From the NCBI RefSeq assembly GCF_030811685.1, contig NZ_JAUSRF010000024.1:1-64000 (forward strand): a DNA stretch of 64,000 nucleotides, written 5' to 3'. A model generated the notes under the pieces. The model saw nothing but the letters and a program-made list of their open reading frames with translations, searched no databases and was not told the origin of the DNA. The stretch is from Neorhizobium huautlense. Its GTDB lineage: Bacteria; Pseudomonadota; Alphaproteobacteria; Rhizobiales; Rhizobiaceae. Both the position numbers and the translations under genes were made by a program. This document shows, in pieces, positions 57,379-64,000 of this stretch (within the stretch, counting starts at the first letter, position 1; each line of letters begins with the position of its first letter).

Positions 57379-58934
57379 CACGCTATCCTGCTCTCTTCGT
57401 TCTTCTTGGCCTCGGCTGCAGTCTCAGCGTTGAGGCGAATTTTGCCCGTGGCCGTTTTCGGCAGGGCGTCGTGAAATTCCACCAGTTTGGGGATCATGAA
57501 ATCTTCCAGATGCGCGGCGCAATGGCGCAGGATCAGCCGCTCGGTCAAACCCGCGTCAGGATCCACTGCCACATGCGCCTTGATCACCTGCCCGAAAACC
57601 GCGTCGTCGACCCCTTCGACGGCGGCTTCCAGCACGCCGGGCAGGGCATAAAGCACGCGCTCCACTTCCTGCGGGCTGACCTTTTCGCCACGGGTCTTGA
57701 TGATGTCGTCGCGGCGGGAGACGAAGTAGAGAAAACCCTCTTCATCGGCGCGAAAAAGATCGCCGGTATGGAGGCGCATGCCGTTGGGGCCGGGGCGCAG
57801 GGCGGCAGCCGTCGCCACATCGTCGCGCCAGTAACCGCGCGTCACATGCGGACCTTCCACCACCAGTTCACCGGTCTCTCCCGGGGCAACGGGCAGACCA
57901 TTGTCATCCACAATCGAAACGCTGGTGCCGGGAATGGCGTGTCCAACCGAAAGCGGCCGTCGCGGCATTTCTTGCGGCGGCAGATAGGTGGTCCGCAGGC
58001 ATTCCGTCTGGCCGTACATCAGGTAAAGCGCCGTTTGCGGCAGGCATGTTTGCAGGCGCTGCGTCGTGGTCGGCGGCATGCCGGCGGCGGCATTGGTCAT
58101 GTAGCGCAGATGCGGCAGTGTTTCCGCTGAAAGGTCCGGCATGCCGGCAAACAGAGCCGCCATGGCCGGCACCAGCGGAAAACCTGTGACATCTTCGCTC
58201 TGCAGGCGCGCAAGCACCACGCGCGGAAAGGCAAAGCTTTTTTCCAGAACCAGCGTGCCGCCCACCATCGCCATCGTCACCATCTGGGTGATGCCGTAAC
58301 CATGCGAAAGCGGCAACACGCTCAGAACCACGTCCTTCTCGGTGTTTTCGAGATAACCGGTGATCGAGGTGCAGGCGGCGGCAATATTGGCATGGGAAAG
58401 CATCACGCCCTTCGGCCGTCCGGTGGAGCCGGATGTGTGGATCAACAGCGCCAGATCGTTTTCGCTGAGCCCCGCCGGTGGAGCAAAATCGGCTTCTGCG
58501 GCGATCAGGTCTTCGAAGCTTGGGGCATTGCTGTCGGCAGCGCCTGTCTGTACGCCGATCACCGTCGTCGGCTGGCCATACACCGCGCAGGCTGCATCGA
58601 CGATCGGAAGCAGCCGGCCTTGTGCAATGATGGCAGCCGGTTCGATGCTGCGAAAGATCTCGGCCAGCTTTTCGGACTTGATGGTTGGGTGCAGCGGGCA
58701 GGCAACGCCACCGGCTTTCCATGCGGAGAAAAAGCAGACGACCGCTTCACTGCCATTGTCGAGAAGAAAGACGATACGATCGCCGGGCCGGATACCATGC
58801 TTTTGCAAGGCTGCGGCCAGTCGCGAGGACTGGCGGTCGAGTTCCCGATAGGTCAGGCGCATATCGCCGGCCACGACTGCCGTCTTGTCCGGTCGGTGTG
58901 CGATGTTATCAGCAATGAGAGTTTCGATCCGCAT
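57378..58934 (-). CDS. AMP-forming acyl-ACP/CoA ligase
   Basis: A 518-residue ANL-superfamily enzyme from the ATG at 58934. The adenylation P-loop is HTSGSTGRPKGVMLSH, with YGQTECLRTTYL, the hinge region RRDDIIKTRGEKVSP and the catalytic Lys in KTATGKI. It probably activates a carboxylic acid and loads it on the adjacent acyl carrier protein (28 bases upstream). It overlaps the NadE-like gene at its end. The substrate is unknown; it is distinct from the fadD-type enzyme 3 kb away. Confidence 0.88.
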   Translation of the reverse strand: MRIETLIADNIAHRPDKTAVVAGDMRLTYRELDRQSSRLAAALQKHGIRPGDRIVFLLDNGSEAVVCFFSAWKAGGVACPLHPTIKSEKLAEIFRSIEPAAIIAQGRLLPIVDAACAVYGQPTTVIGVQTGAADSNAPSFEDLIAAEADFAPPAGLSENDLALLIHTSGSTGRPKGVMLSHANIAAACTSITGYLENTEKDVVLSVLPLSHGYGITQMVTMAMVGGTLVLEKSFAFPRVVLARLQSEDVTGFPLVPAMAALFAGMPDLSAETLPHLRYMTNAAAGMPPTTTQRLQTCLPQTALYLMYGQTECLRTTYLPPQEMPRRPLSVGHAIPGTSVSIVDDNGLPVAPGETGELVVEGPHVTRGYWRDDVATAAALRPGPNGMRLHTGDLFRADEEGFLYFVSRRDDIIKTRGEKVSPQEVERVLYALPGVLEAAVEGVDDAVFGQVIKAHVAVDPDAGLTERLILRHCAAHLEDFMIPKLVEFHDALPKTATGKIRLNAETAAEAKKNEESRIA

Positions 58935-58962
58935 GCCCGATCCCCCGGCGGCGATCAGCCCG

Positions 58963-59214
58963 TCAGGCTGCGGCCTTCTTGGACGACAGATAGGCGGTGA
59001 CGCGCGCAATGCTGTCGAGATTGTCCGGAACGATCTCTTCGTCGGCAACGCTGATACCATAGGTCGATTCGAGATAGGCGATCAGTTCCAAGACGCCGGT
59101 CGAATCCATCACGCCACTGTCAAGCAGCGACTGGTCGTCGGCAATTTCCGCATCGGCACGAAACAGAAAGTTTTCCGCGATGAAGCTGCGGACGTTGTTC
59201 GCATAATCCGACAT
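58963..59214 (-). CDS. Acyl carrier protein (specialised)
   Basis: An 83-residue carrier protein with the phosphopantetheine serine Ser38 in GVMDSTGVLEL (in place of the usual DSL) and the acidic helix pattern of ACPs. It heads the ACP-ligase-NadE operon and is not the fatty-acid AcpP, which has DSLDTVEL. A diverging promoter region with several dyads lies upstream. Confidence 0.88.
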   Translation of the reverse strand: MSDYANNVRSFIAENFLFRADAEIADDQSLLDSGVMDSTGVLELIAYLESTYGISVADEEIVPDNLDSIARVTAYLSSKKAAA

Positions 59215-59367
59215 GTATTAAATCCTCTCATTGGACCGTCATGGCCATCGAGCGGCAAGTTTATAGTTGCCCCGTGGTCCCCGATAATCTCCGACCATAT
59301 TCGGCATCGCTGAATCATTCGCTAATTGCTGTCCTGCGTTTTGAAACAAGCGGCGGCAATACTTCGT

Positions 59368-59398
59368 GTTGTCTGGGTGACAACGATCCGAAACGGAT
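59368..59398 (-). promoter_or_regulatory. Dyad symmetries in the ACP operon promoter region
   Basis: GTTGTC-N5-GACAAC (59368-59384) and ATCCG-AAA-CGGAT (59386-59398) lie about 155-185 bases before the ACP start and about 100 bases before the divergent 71-residue gene. CCTTTTGAAAAGG follows at 59409-59421. They may be operators, but no regulator gene is linked to them in the window. Confidence 0.3.
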
Positions 59399-59423
59399 GT
59401 TGAGAAATCCTTTTGAAAAGGGT

Positions 59424-59448
59424 GGAACCGTTTTGACGTCAGGCAGTT
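59424..59448 (+). promoter_or_regulatory. EcfG-type promoter of the 71-residue protein gene
   Basis: GGAAC (59424-59428) is followed after exactly 18 bases by TT (59447-59448). It fits GGAAC-N18-TT with a start site near 59455 and a leader of about 38 bases. Confidence 0.6.
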
Positions 59449-59492
59449 AACCCTTCTTAGCCAACAGGATGAGAACAGGGAGACGATGAAAT

Positions 59493-59708
59493 ATGACCAT
59501 TCGATTCGACAGCATTGTATCGCCCGAAGAACACCTGCTGACCGTTCAGGAGGCGCTTGAACCGCTCTATCTCAAATTGGAGGTGGAGGCGGAAGCCAAG
59601 CTTTTGCAGGCGGCAGTGCGCGCCGGATGGGCCGCGGACGAGGCCTTGGCAGCGATTGACCAGTTGCGCAAGCATGATGCCCTGTCCGCACTCGGCACAA
59701 GGCACTGA
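59493..59708 (+). CDS. Small protein of unknown function
   Basis: A 71-residue, mostly helical, acidic protein (MTIRFDSIVSPEEHLLTVQE). No known domain is recognised. It follows an EcfG-like promoter and a purine-rich GGGAGACGATG region before the ATG at 59493. A convergent hairpin follows. The stress promoter makes a general-stress small protein plausible. Confidence 0.6.
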   Translation: MTIRFDSIVSPEEHLLTVQEALEPLYLKLEVEAEAKLLQAAVRAGWAADEALAAIDQLRKHDALSALGTRH

Positions 59709-59738
59709 CACCGAAAAATCGGGAGCGATGCTGGTTTC

Positions 59739-59767
59739 GTGTCGCGCTTCGGGGTGCTGCGCGACAC
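59739..59767. terminator. Hairpin between the 71-residue gene and the next reverse gene
   Basis: GTGTCGCGC pairs with GCGCGACAC around an 11-base loop, 31 bases after the stop codon. Both convergent genes could use it, though the T-run is weak. Confidence 0.6.
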
Positions 59768-59782
59768 AAGATAATCAGGAAA

Positions 59783-61096
59783 TTATTGACCCGGCAGAAT
59801 ACGCAGGGAAAAAACGTAGATCGGCAGCTTTCCGCCCAGCACATCGCTGTTGAGATAGATGCGGCCGGGCTGGTTTGGCGCCAGCGACCGATCGAAATTC
59901 ACCCGGAACAGCGCATCCGTCTTTTCCTGCGTTGCCTGGAAACGGTGACGCGAACAATCTCCGAGACTGCCGAAATCGCACCGCACGGCGACCTGAACGG
60001 AACGGTCCGCCGCAGTCTGCAGCGTGATGGCGACGGTGGAGGTCTTGCCGGCCATCTCGCGCAGAACAGCCGCCGGAACCTCGATGGCGACTTCGCCATC
60101 CGGTCCGGGCGTCTGAGAGGTTATGCGCACGGCTTCACCGCCGGACGCATGCACGCCTTCCACCGTTGCGTTGCCTGCAGGAACGATGCCGTCCGTGCCT
60201 TTCGGGATGAACACTTCCGCCCAATCCTCGGAAAAGCCGCGTCCGGGCTCGAAGCCGGGCAGGGACTGGCCGCCACCGCTGCCGGAAACCGGCGCGTTGG
60301 AAAGGTCAGGCATGACGATCAGGCCGTTATTGCCGGCCCACCACAGGCCGTAGCCGGCGCCGCCGAGAACGACGAGCGGCAGAACCAGGCCGGAAATCCA
60401 CCGCCGCCGTTTTTTCGGGCGGCCTTGCTTGCCGGCTGCGACATCCAGGCGCGCTGCCTGAGGTATCTGCTGTTGCGCGACCGGCCGGGCCGGAGCGGCT
60501 TTTTTCTTGCCCTGCCACCAGCGGCGCGGACGCGGCTTCTCAGTCTCGATCTCGCGGCGTGGGCGCAGTTCCGCCGGCTGATCGCCGCCACGGCGTGATA
60601 CGCCAAGGTCGCCAAGGCTTCCCGCATCGGCGGCGGCATTGTTCATAGGCTCGCGATCCCGGCGGTGGCCACCGACAAAAAGAGCAAGATCGTCGTCGGC
60701 TTGCTGCGGCGGTGGCGAAGGCCGGTCTGCCGGCGGGCGCGGCTGCACGGCTGCGGCATCCCGGTTTTCGGCCCGTTGCGGCATGGCCGTGACAGGCGCT
60801 GCTGCCGGTGCGGCAACACTTGGGGCAGGAGCGATCGGCTGCGGTGCTGGCTGGCTGGCAGGTGCCTTGGCGCGCTCGATTGCCAGACGCTGCCGTTCCT
60901 CGAATTCGATTTCGCGAATCTTCGATTCCAGACGCTGCCTTTGTGCGTCGACGAGGTCGGGATCCGTCACGTCCTGCTTGCGCAGCCCCGCTTCCAACGC
61001 CTGTCGGGCGGAATGGTAGATGCGTGCCCGGATATCGGCATTGTTTCGTTCGGATTGCGCGAGCGCGTTCCTGATGGCTTTTTCCAAACCGCTCAC
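59783..61096 (-). CDS. Large single-pass protein with a disordered N-terminal half
   Basis: From a GTG at 61096 the protein has 437 residues starting VSGLEKAIRNALAQSERNNA; an ATG at 61183 is the alternative. Residues 1-85 form a charged helical unit, about 85-215 are Pro/Ala/Arg-rich and probably disordered, one membrane helix follows (about 232-252, GLVLPLVVLGGAGYGLWW), then a C-terminal periplasmic beta-rich domain (about 275-437, for example GSLGDCSRHRF). No family is recognised. It lies upstream of tRNA-Thr on the other strand. Confidence 0.7.
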   Translation of the reverse strand: MSGLEKAIRNALAQSERNNADIRARIYHSARQALEAGLRKQDVTDPDLVDAQRQRLESKIREIEFEERQRLAIERAKAPASQPAPQPIAPAPSVAAPAAAPVTAMPQRAENRDAAAVQPRPPADRPSPPPQQADDDLALFVGGHRRDREPMNNAAADAGSLGDLGVSRRGGDQPAELRPRREIETEKPRPRRWWQGKKKAAPARPVAQQQIPQAARLDVAAGKQGRPKKRRRWISGLVLPLVVLGGAGYGLWWAGNNGLIVMPDLSNAPVSGSGGGQSLPGFEPGRGFSEDWAEVFIPKGTDGIVPAGNATVEGVHASGGEAVRITSQTPGPDGEVAIEVPAAVLREMAGKTSTVAITLQTAADRSVQVAVRCDFGSLGDCSRHRFQATQEKTDALFRVNFDRSLAPNQPGRIYLNSDVLGGKLPIYVFSLRILPGQ

Positions 61097-61382
61097 TGCC
61101 GGGCCCTGATATCGAAATGTCCGCTCATATTGCTCTTTCGGTAGACTTTTAGGGAGTGAACTGCAAGCGGCGCGGTTCCTCATGCGGCGAAGAATGCACG
61201 GCCTCGCGGCAATTGCGTGGCAATTCGGGGTGGCAAAAGCAACGGTTTCCGGGCCTTTGCAGCGGGTTGTGGATATCACTGTATCGGAAATGCGCGTGTC
61301 CGTGAAAATCGCGTCTTGTAATCCTCTCTCTTTGCCTGTATCAGCCCCTCACATCGCGACCGGGTACGCCCGGCACGCGGGG

Positions 61383-61458
61383 GCCGCTTTAGCTCAGTTG
61401 GTAGAGCACGTCATTCGTAATGACGGGGTCACGTGTTCGAGTCACGTAAGCGGCACCA
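61383..61458 (+). tRNA. tRNA-Thr (anticodon CGT)
   Basis: Acceptor GCCGCTT / AAGCGGC, D arm AGCTCAGTTGGTAGAGC, anticodon stem CGTCA / TGACG with loop TTCGTAA (anticodon CGT), T arm ACGTG / CACGT and an encoded CCA. No integration signs are seen around it. Confidence 0.95.
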
Positions 61459-61507
61459 TTTATTTCTTCCAATGACAACCAGCTTTTGCACATGCTTTTT
61501 GACGGTC

Positions 61508-61521
61508 ATGACAAATGTCAT
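61508..61521 (+). promoter_or_regulatory. Dyad before kup
   Basis: ATGAC-AAAT-GTCAT is a perfect 5-bp-arm dyad 123 bases before the kup ATG. It could be an operator, but no matching regulator is known to me. Confidence 0.25.
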
Positions 61522-61643
61522 CGCATGGGCGTGAAATGTCTGGCGATAGGTGCAAAGTTGAAGACACGGTGGTTTGCCATCGCGTCGGTGTTGCACCATA
61601 TTCGCCTTCATCTCGCAACGAAGGCCGAGCGCCTGGAGACTAC

Positions 61644-63560
61644 ATGACTGCCTCACATACTGCCGCCCCGGAGGCGACGTCGGATACCCGCAAGTTCCTC
61701 GTCCTCCTTCTCGGGTGCATCGGCGTGGTCTATGGCGACATCGGCACCAGCCCGCTCTACGCATTCCGTGAAGCCTTGCGGCCCTTTGCCAGGAACGGCG
61801 CCGTGCATCATGACGAAGTCATCGGCATGATCTCGCTGATGGTGTGGACGCTCACCATCCTCGTTACCTTCAAATATGTGCTCTTCCTGCTGCGCGCCGA
61901 TAACGATGGCGAAGGCGGCACGCTGTCGCTTCTGGCGCTGTTGTTCAAGAAGACCGGCAGCTACATGCCGGTCCTGTTTTTTGCCGGTCTCATCGGTTCG
62001 GCGCTGTTCATCGGCGACGCGATGATCACCCCGGCGCTGTCGGTCATGTCGGCGCTCGAAGGTCTGAAACTGGTCACGCCGGCTTTTTCCGACTATGTCC
62101 TGCCGATGTCGGCCGCCATCATGGTCGGCGTCTTCGCCATCCAGTCCAAGGGTACGGCTGCCGTTTCCAACTTTTTCGGCCCCATCACCGTGCTGTGGTT
62201 CATCGTCATGGCCTGGGGCGGCATCATCCATATCAGCGATGACTGGACGATCCTCGAAGCGCTCAATCCGATCAATGCCCTGTGGTTCATCACCCATGCC
62301 GGCACCGTCGGCTTCATCATTCTCGGTGCCGTGTTCCTGACGGTCACCGGTGCCGAAGCTCTTTACGCCGACCTTGGCCATTTCGGCCGCAAGCCGATCC
62401 AGACGGCCTGGTTCATCCTGGTTTTCCCGGCGCTGGCACTGAACTATCTCGGCCAGGGCGCACTGGTGCTGACCCATCCGGAAACGATCTCGAACCCGTT
62501 CTATCTGCTTTATCCGGAATGGGCGCTGCTGCCGGTCGTCATTCTCGCCACCATGGCAACCATCATCGCCAGCCAGGCGGTCATAACAGGCGCGTTTTCG
62601 CTCGCCCGTCAGGCTGTTCACCTCGGCTTCCTGCCGCGTCTCGCCATCAAGTTCACCTCGGAAACCAATACCGGGCAGATCTATGTGCCGGCCGTCAACG
62701 CCATCCTGTTCATCGGCGTCATCATTCTGATCTTCTCGTTCGGCGATTCCGAGTCGCTTGCCACCGCCTATGGCATCTCCGTCACCGGCGCGATGGTGGT
62801 GACGACGCTGATGTCCTTCCAGTTCCTGCGTTCGGTGCGTGGTTATTCGGCCTTCACGGCGGCGCTTTTCCTTCTGCCTCTGCTGATCATCGAAGCCGTC
62901 TTCCTCGCCGCCAACCTCCTGAAAATCCATGATGGCGGCTGGGTGCCGGTCGTGCTGGCGCTCGCCATCATGATGATCATGTGGACCTGGACCAAGGGCT
63001 CGAAATACCTGAAGGAAAAGACGGCGCGAAACGATATCCCGCTCGCAACCTTCATCAAGTCGGTGGAAAGCTCGATCGACCGCGAAAGCGATCATGCGCC
63101 TGTCACCGTTCCGGGCACCGCCGTCTTCCTCACCAGCGTGCCGGATCGCACGCCGGGCGTGCTGCTGCACAACATCAAGCACAATCACGTCCTGCACGAC
63201 CAGAACGTCATCCTTACCGTCTGGACGCAGGACAAGCCCTATGTGCCGGATAGCGAACGTGTGGAAATGACGCGCCTGTCGAAACGGTTCATCCGGCTCG
63301 ATATCACCTTCGGCTTCATGGATGAGCCCAATGTCACCAAGGCGCTGACGCTCTGCAAGAAAAAGGGTTTCAAGTTCGAGATCATGCAGACCTCGTTCTA
63401 TCTCGGCCGCCGCAACCTCATCAGCACGCCGAACACCGGGCTGGCAGGCTGGCAGGAGCATCTTTATATCGGCCTTGCCGATTTCAGCATCGACCCATCC
63501 GCCTATTTCAAGCTGCCGCCCAACCGCGTCGTGGAACTGGGAGAACAGGTGGCGATCTGA
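61644..63560 (+). CDS. kup: Kup-type low-affinity potassium transporter
   Basis: A 638-residue KUP/HAK/KT proton-coupled potassium importer. From the ATG at 61644 it begins MTASHTAAPEATSDTRKFL, then GCIGVVYGDIGTSPLYAF, the diagnostic Kup signature. About 12 helices cover 15-450, and a cytoplasmic C-terminal domain of about 190 residues follows. A longer in-frame start exists but is not supported. A DUF2231 membrane-protein gene follows on the same strand after 92 bases. Confidence 0.95.
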   Translation: MTASHTAAPEATSDTRKFLVLLLGCIGVVYGDIGTSPLYAFREALRPFARNGAVHHDEVIGMISLMVWTLTILVTFKYVLFLLRADNDGEGGTLSLLALLFKKTGSYMPVLFFAGLIGSALFIGDAMITPALSVMSALEGLKLVTPAFSDYVLPMSAAIMVGVFAIQSKGTAAVSNFFGPITVLWFIVMAWGGIIHISDDWTILEALNPINALWFITHAGTVGFIILGAVFLTVTGAEALYADLGHFGRKPIQTAWFILVFPALALNYLGQGALVLTHPETISNPFYLLYPEWALLPVVILATMATIIASQAVITGAFSLARQAVHLGFLPRLAIKFTSETNTGQIYVPAVNAILFIGVIILIFSFGDSESLATAYGISVTGAMVVTTLMSFQFLRSVRGYSAFTAALFLLPLLIIEAVFLAANLLKIHDGGWVPVVLALAIMMIMWTWTKGSKYLKEKTARNDIPLATFIKSVESSIDRESDHAPVTVPGTAVFLTSVPDRTPGVLLHNIKHNHVLHDQNVILTVWTQDKPYVPDSERVEMTRLSKRFIRLDITFGFMDEPNVTKALTLCKKKGFKFEIMQTSFYLGRRNLISTPNTGLAGWQEHLYIGLADFSIDPSAYFKLPPNRVVELGEQVAI

Positions 63561-63652
63561 CGCCGCCTGGCCTTATCAAGGTACCGTTGGAACAAATCGG
63601 CCGGTCCGGCTGTTGCCTGCTCATCTGACGCTCGTTCACCCGGGAGCCCTTG

Positions 63653-64000
63653 ATGAGCACTGCTCCGACCGCCCGCGATTCCGCCGCTTACCCTTATCAG
63701 GCGGTTTTTATCCCTTTTCCCTTCGTCTGCTTCACGCTGGCGCTGCTGACTGATCTTGCCTATTGGCAGACGGCCAATCTCATGTGGGTCAATTTTTCCG
63801 CGTGGCTGCTGTTTGCCGGTCTGGTCTTCGGCGCGGTTGGTCTCATCGCCGGCCTGCTGGATCTGGTGCGGCCACGAACCCGGCCGCTGCGCCCCGGCTT
63901 TATGGTCATCCTGCTTTATCTCGTCATTTTGGCGCTGGCGATCTTCAACAGCCTGCTGCATGCCGGCGATGGCTGGACGGCCATCGTACCTTATGGCCTC
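63653..64000 (+). CDS. DUF2231-family membrane protein (3' end outside the window)
   Basis: 116 codons are visible from the ATG at 63653 to the window end, with a CGGGAG site upstream. The visible part has three hydrophobic segments (for example FVCFTLALLTDLAYW and FMVILLYLVILALAIF) and the phrase LLFAGLVFGAVGLIAGLLDLV typical of DUF2231, a family of small membrane proteins of unknown function. It is probably co-transcribed with kup. Confidence 0.7.
   Translation, partial: MSTAPTARDSAAYPYQAVFIPFPFVCFTLALLTDLAYWQTANLMWVNFSAWLLFAGLVFGAVGLIAGLLDLVRPRTRPLRPGFMVILLYLVILALAIFNSLLHAGDGWTAIVPYGL

Noticed and set aside
1..64000. CRISPR array or rRNA operon
   Set aside because: No regularly spaced short repeats and no 16S/23S/5S signature were seen.

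Overview
The window looks like a piece of a Rhizobiaceae chromosome (Agrobacterium / Allorhizobium / Rhizobium group). It is GC-rich and dense in housekeeping genes. Typical rhizobial traits are a Fur-family regulator without the usual CxxC pair (Mur type), a lyso-ornithine-lipid acyltransferase next to miaB-phoH-ybeY, a PraR-type XRE regulator in front of metK, a small heat-shock gene behind what reads as a ROSE RNA thermometer, and FixK/FnrN, Irr and EcfG-like sites. All assignments come from reading the sequence and recalled family knowledge; no database search was run.

Layout. 1-0.3 kb: the last 25 codons of an IS630-type transposase overlap the 3' end of a small zinc-ribbon membrane protein gene. 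0.5-3 kb: murJ facing an M15 peptidase, then a 615-bp gap. 3.2-17 kb: a forward housekeeping block, trpS, a Usp gene, nfuA, tsaB, rimI, mur, olsA, miaB, phoH-like, ybeY, corC-like, lnt, praR, metK, trmB. 17-20 kb: a reverse block with DUF1150, hsp20, ribokinase and rmuC. 20.2-23.3 kb: def, an inserted FitAB/VapBC-type toxin-antitoxin pair, fmt and truA. 23.3-30 kb: dapE-dapD, a LOG-family protein, a secreted EF-hand protein, a HAD nucleotidase, ogt and argB. 30.1-32.1 kb: an ECF sigma factor, its RskA-type anti-sigma factor and a secreted fasciclin protein. 32.3-35.4 kb: the reverse rpmH-rnpA-yidC-engB group. 35.9-39.8 kb: a chemoreceptor, an orphan histidine kinase and tRNA-Arg. 39.9-49.5 kb: hemN behind an anaerobic box, cysQ, a proline-racemase-family enzyme, a Sel1 protein, pyrC, a diguanylate cyclase, pyrE, a fructokinase-like kinase and a SUKH protein. 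49.5-56.4 kb: pgi, a DUF900 lipoprotein hydrolase, fadD, a PRC-barrel protein and a GNAT enzyme. 56.4-59.2 kb: a compact ACP / acyl-AMP ligase / NadE-like operon. 59.5-64 kb: a small protein, a large low-complexity membrane protein, tRNA-Thr, kup and a DUF2231 protein cut by the window end.

The regulatory layer is unusually readable. I see an Irr-type iron box over the nfuA start site, a SahR-like palindrome before metK, an RpoH promoter plus ROSE hairpin before hsp20, a FixK/FnrN box before hemN, a LiuR-like palindrome before fadD, and three EcfG general-stress promoters (Sel1 gene, PRC-barrel gene, a 71-residue protein). The least understood coding system is the ACP-ligase-NadE operon, which looks like a small carrier-protein acyl/amide pathway of unknown product. 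The second is the sigma-RskA-fasciclin module, which parallels SigK-RskA-MPT70/83 of mycobacteria.
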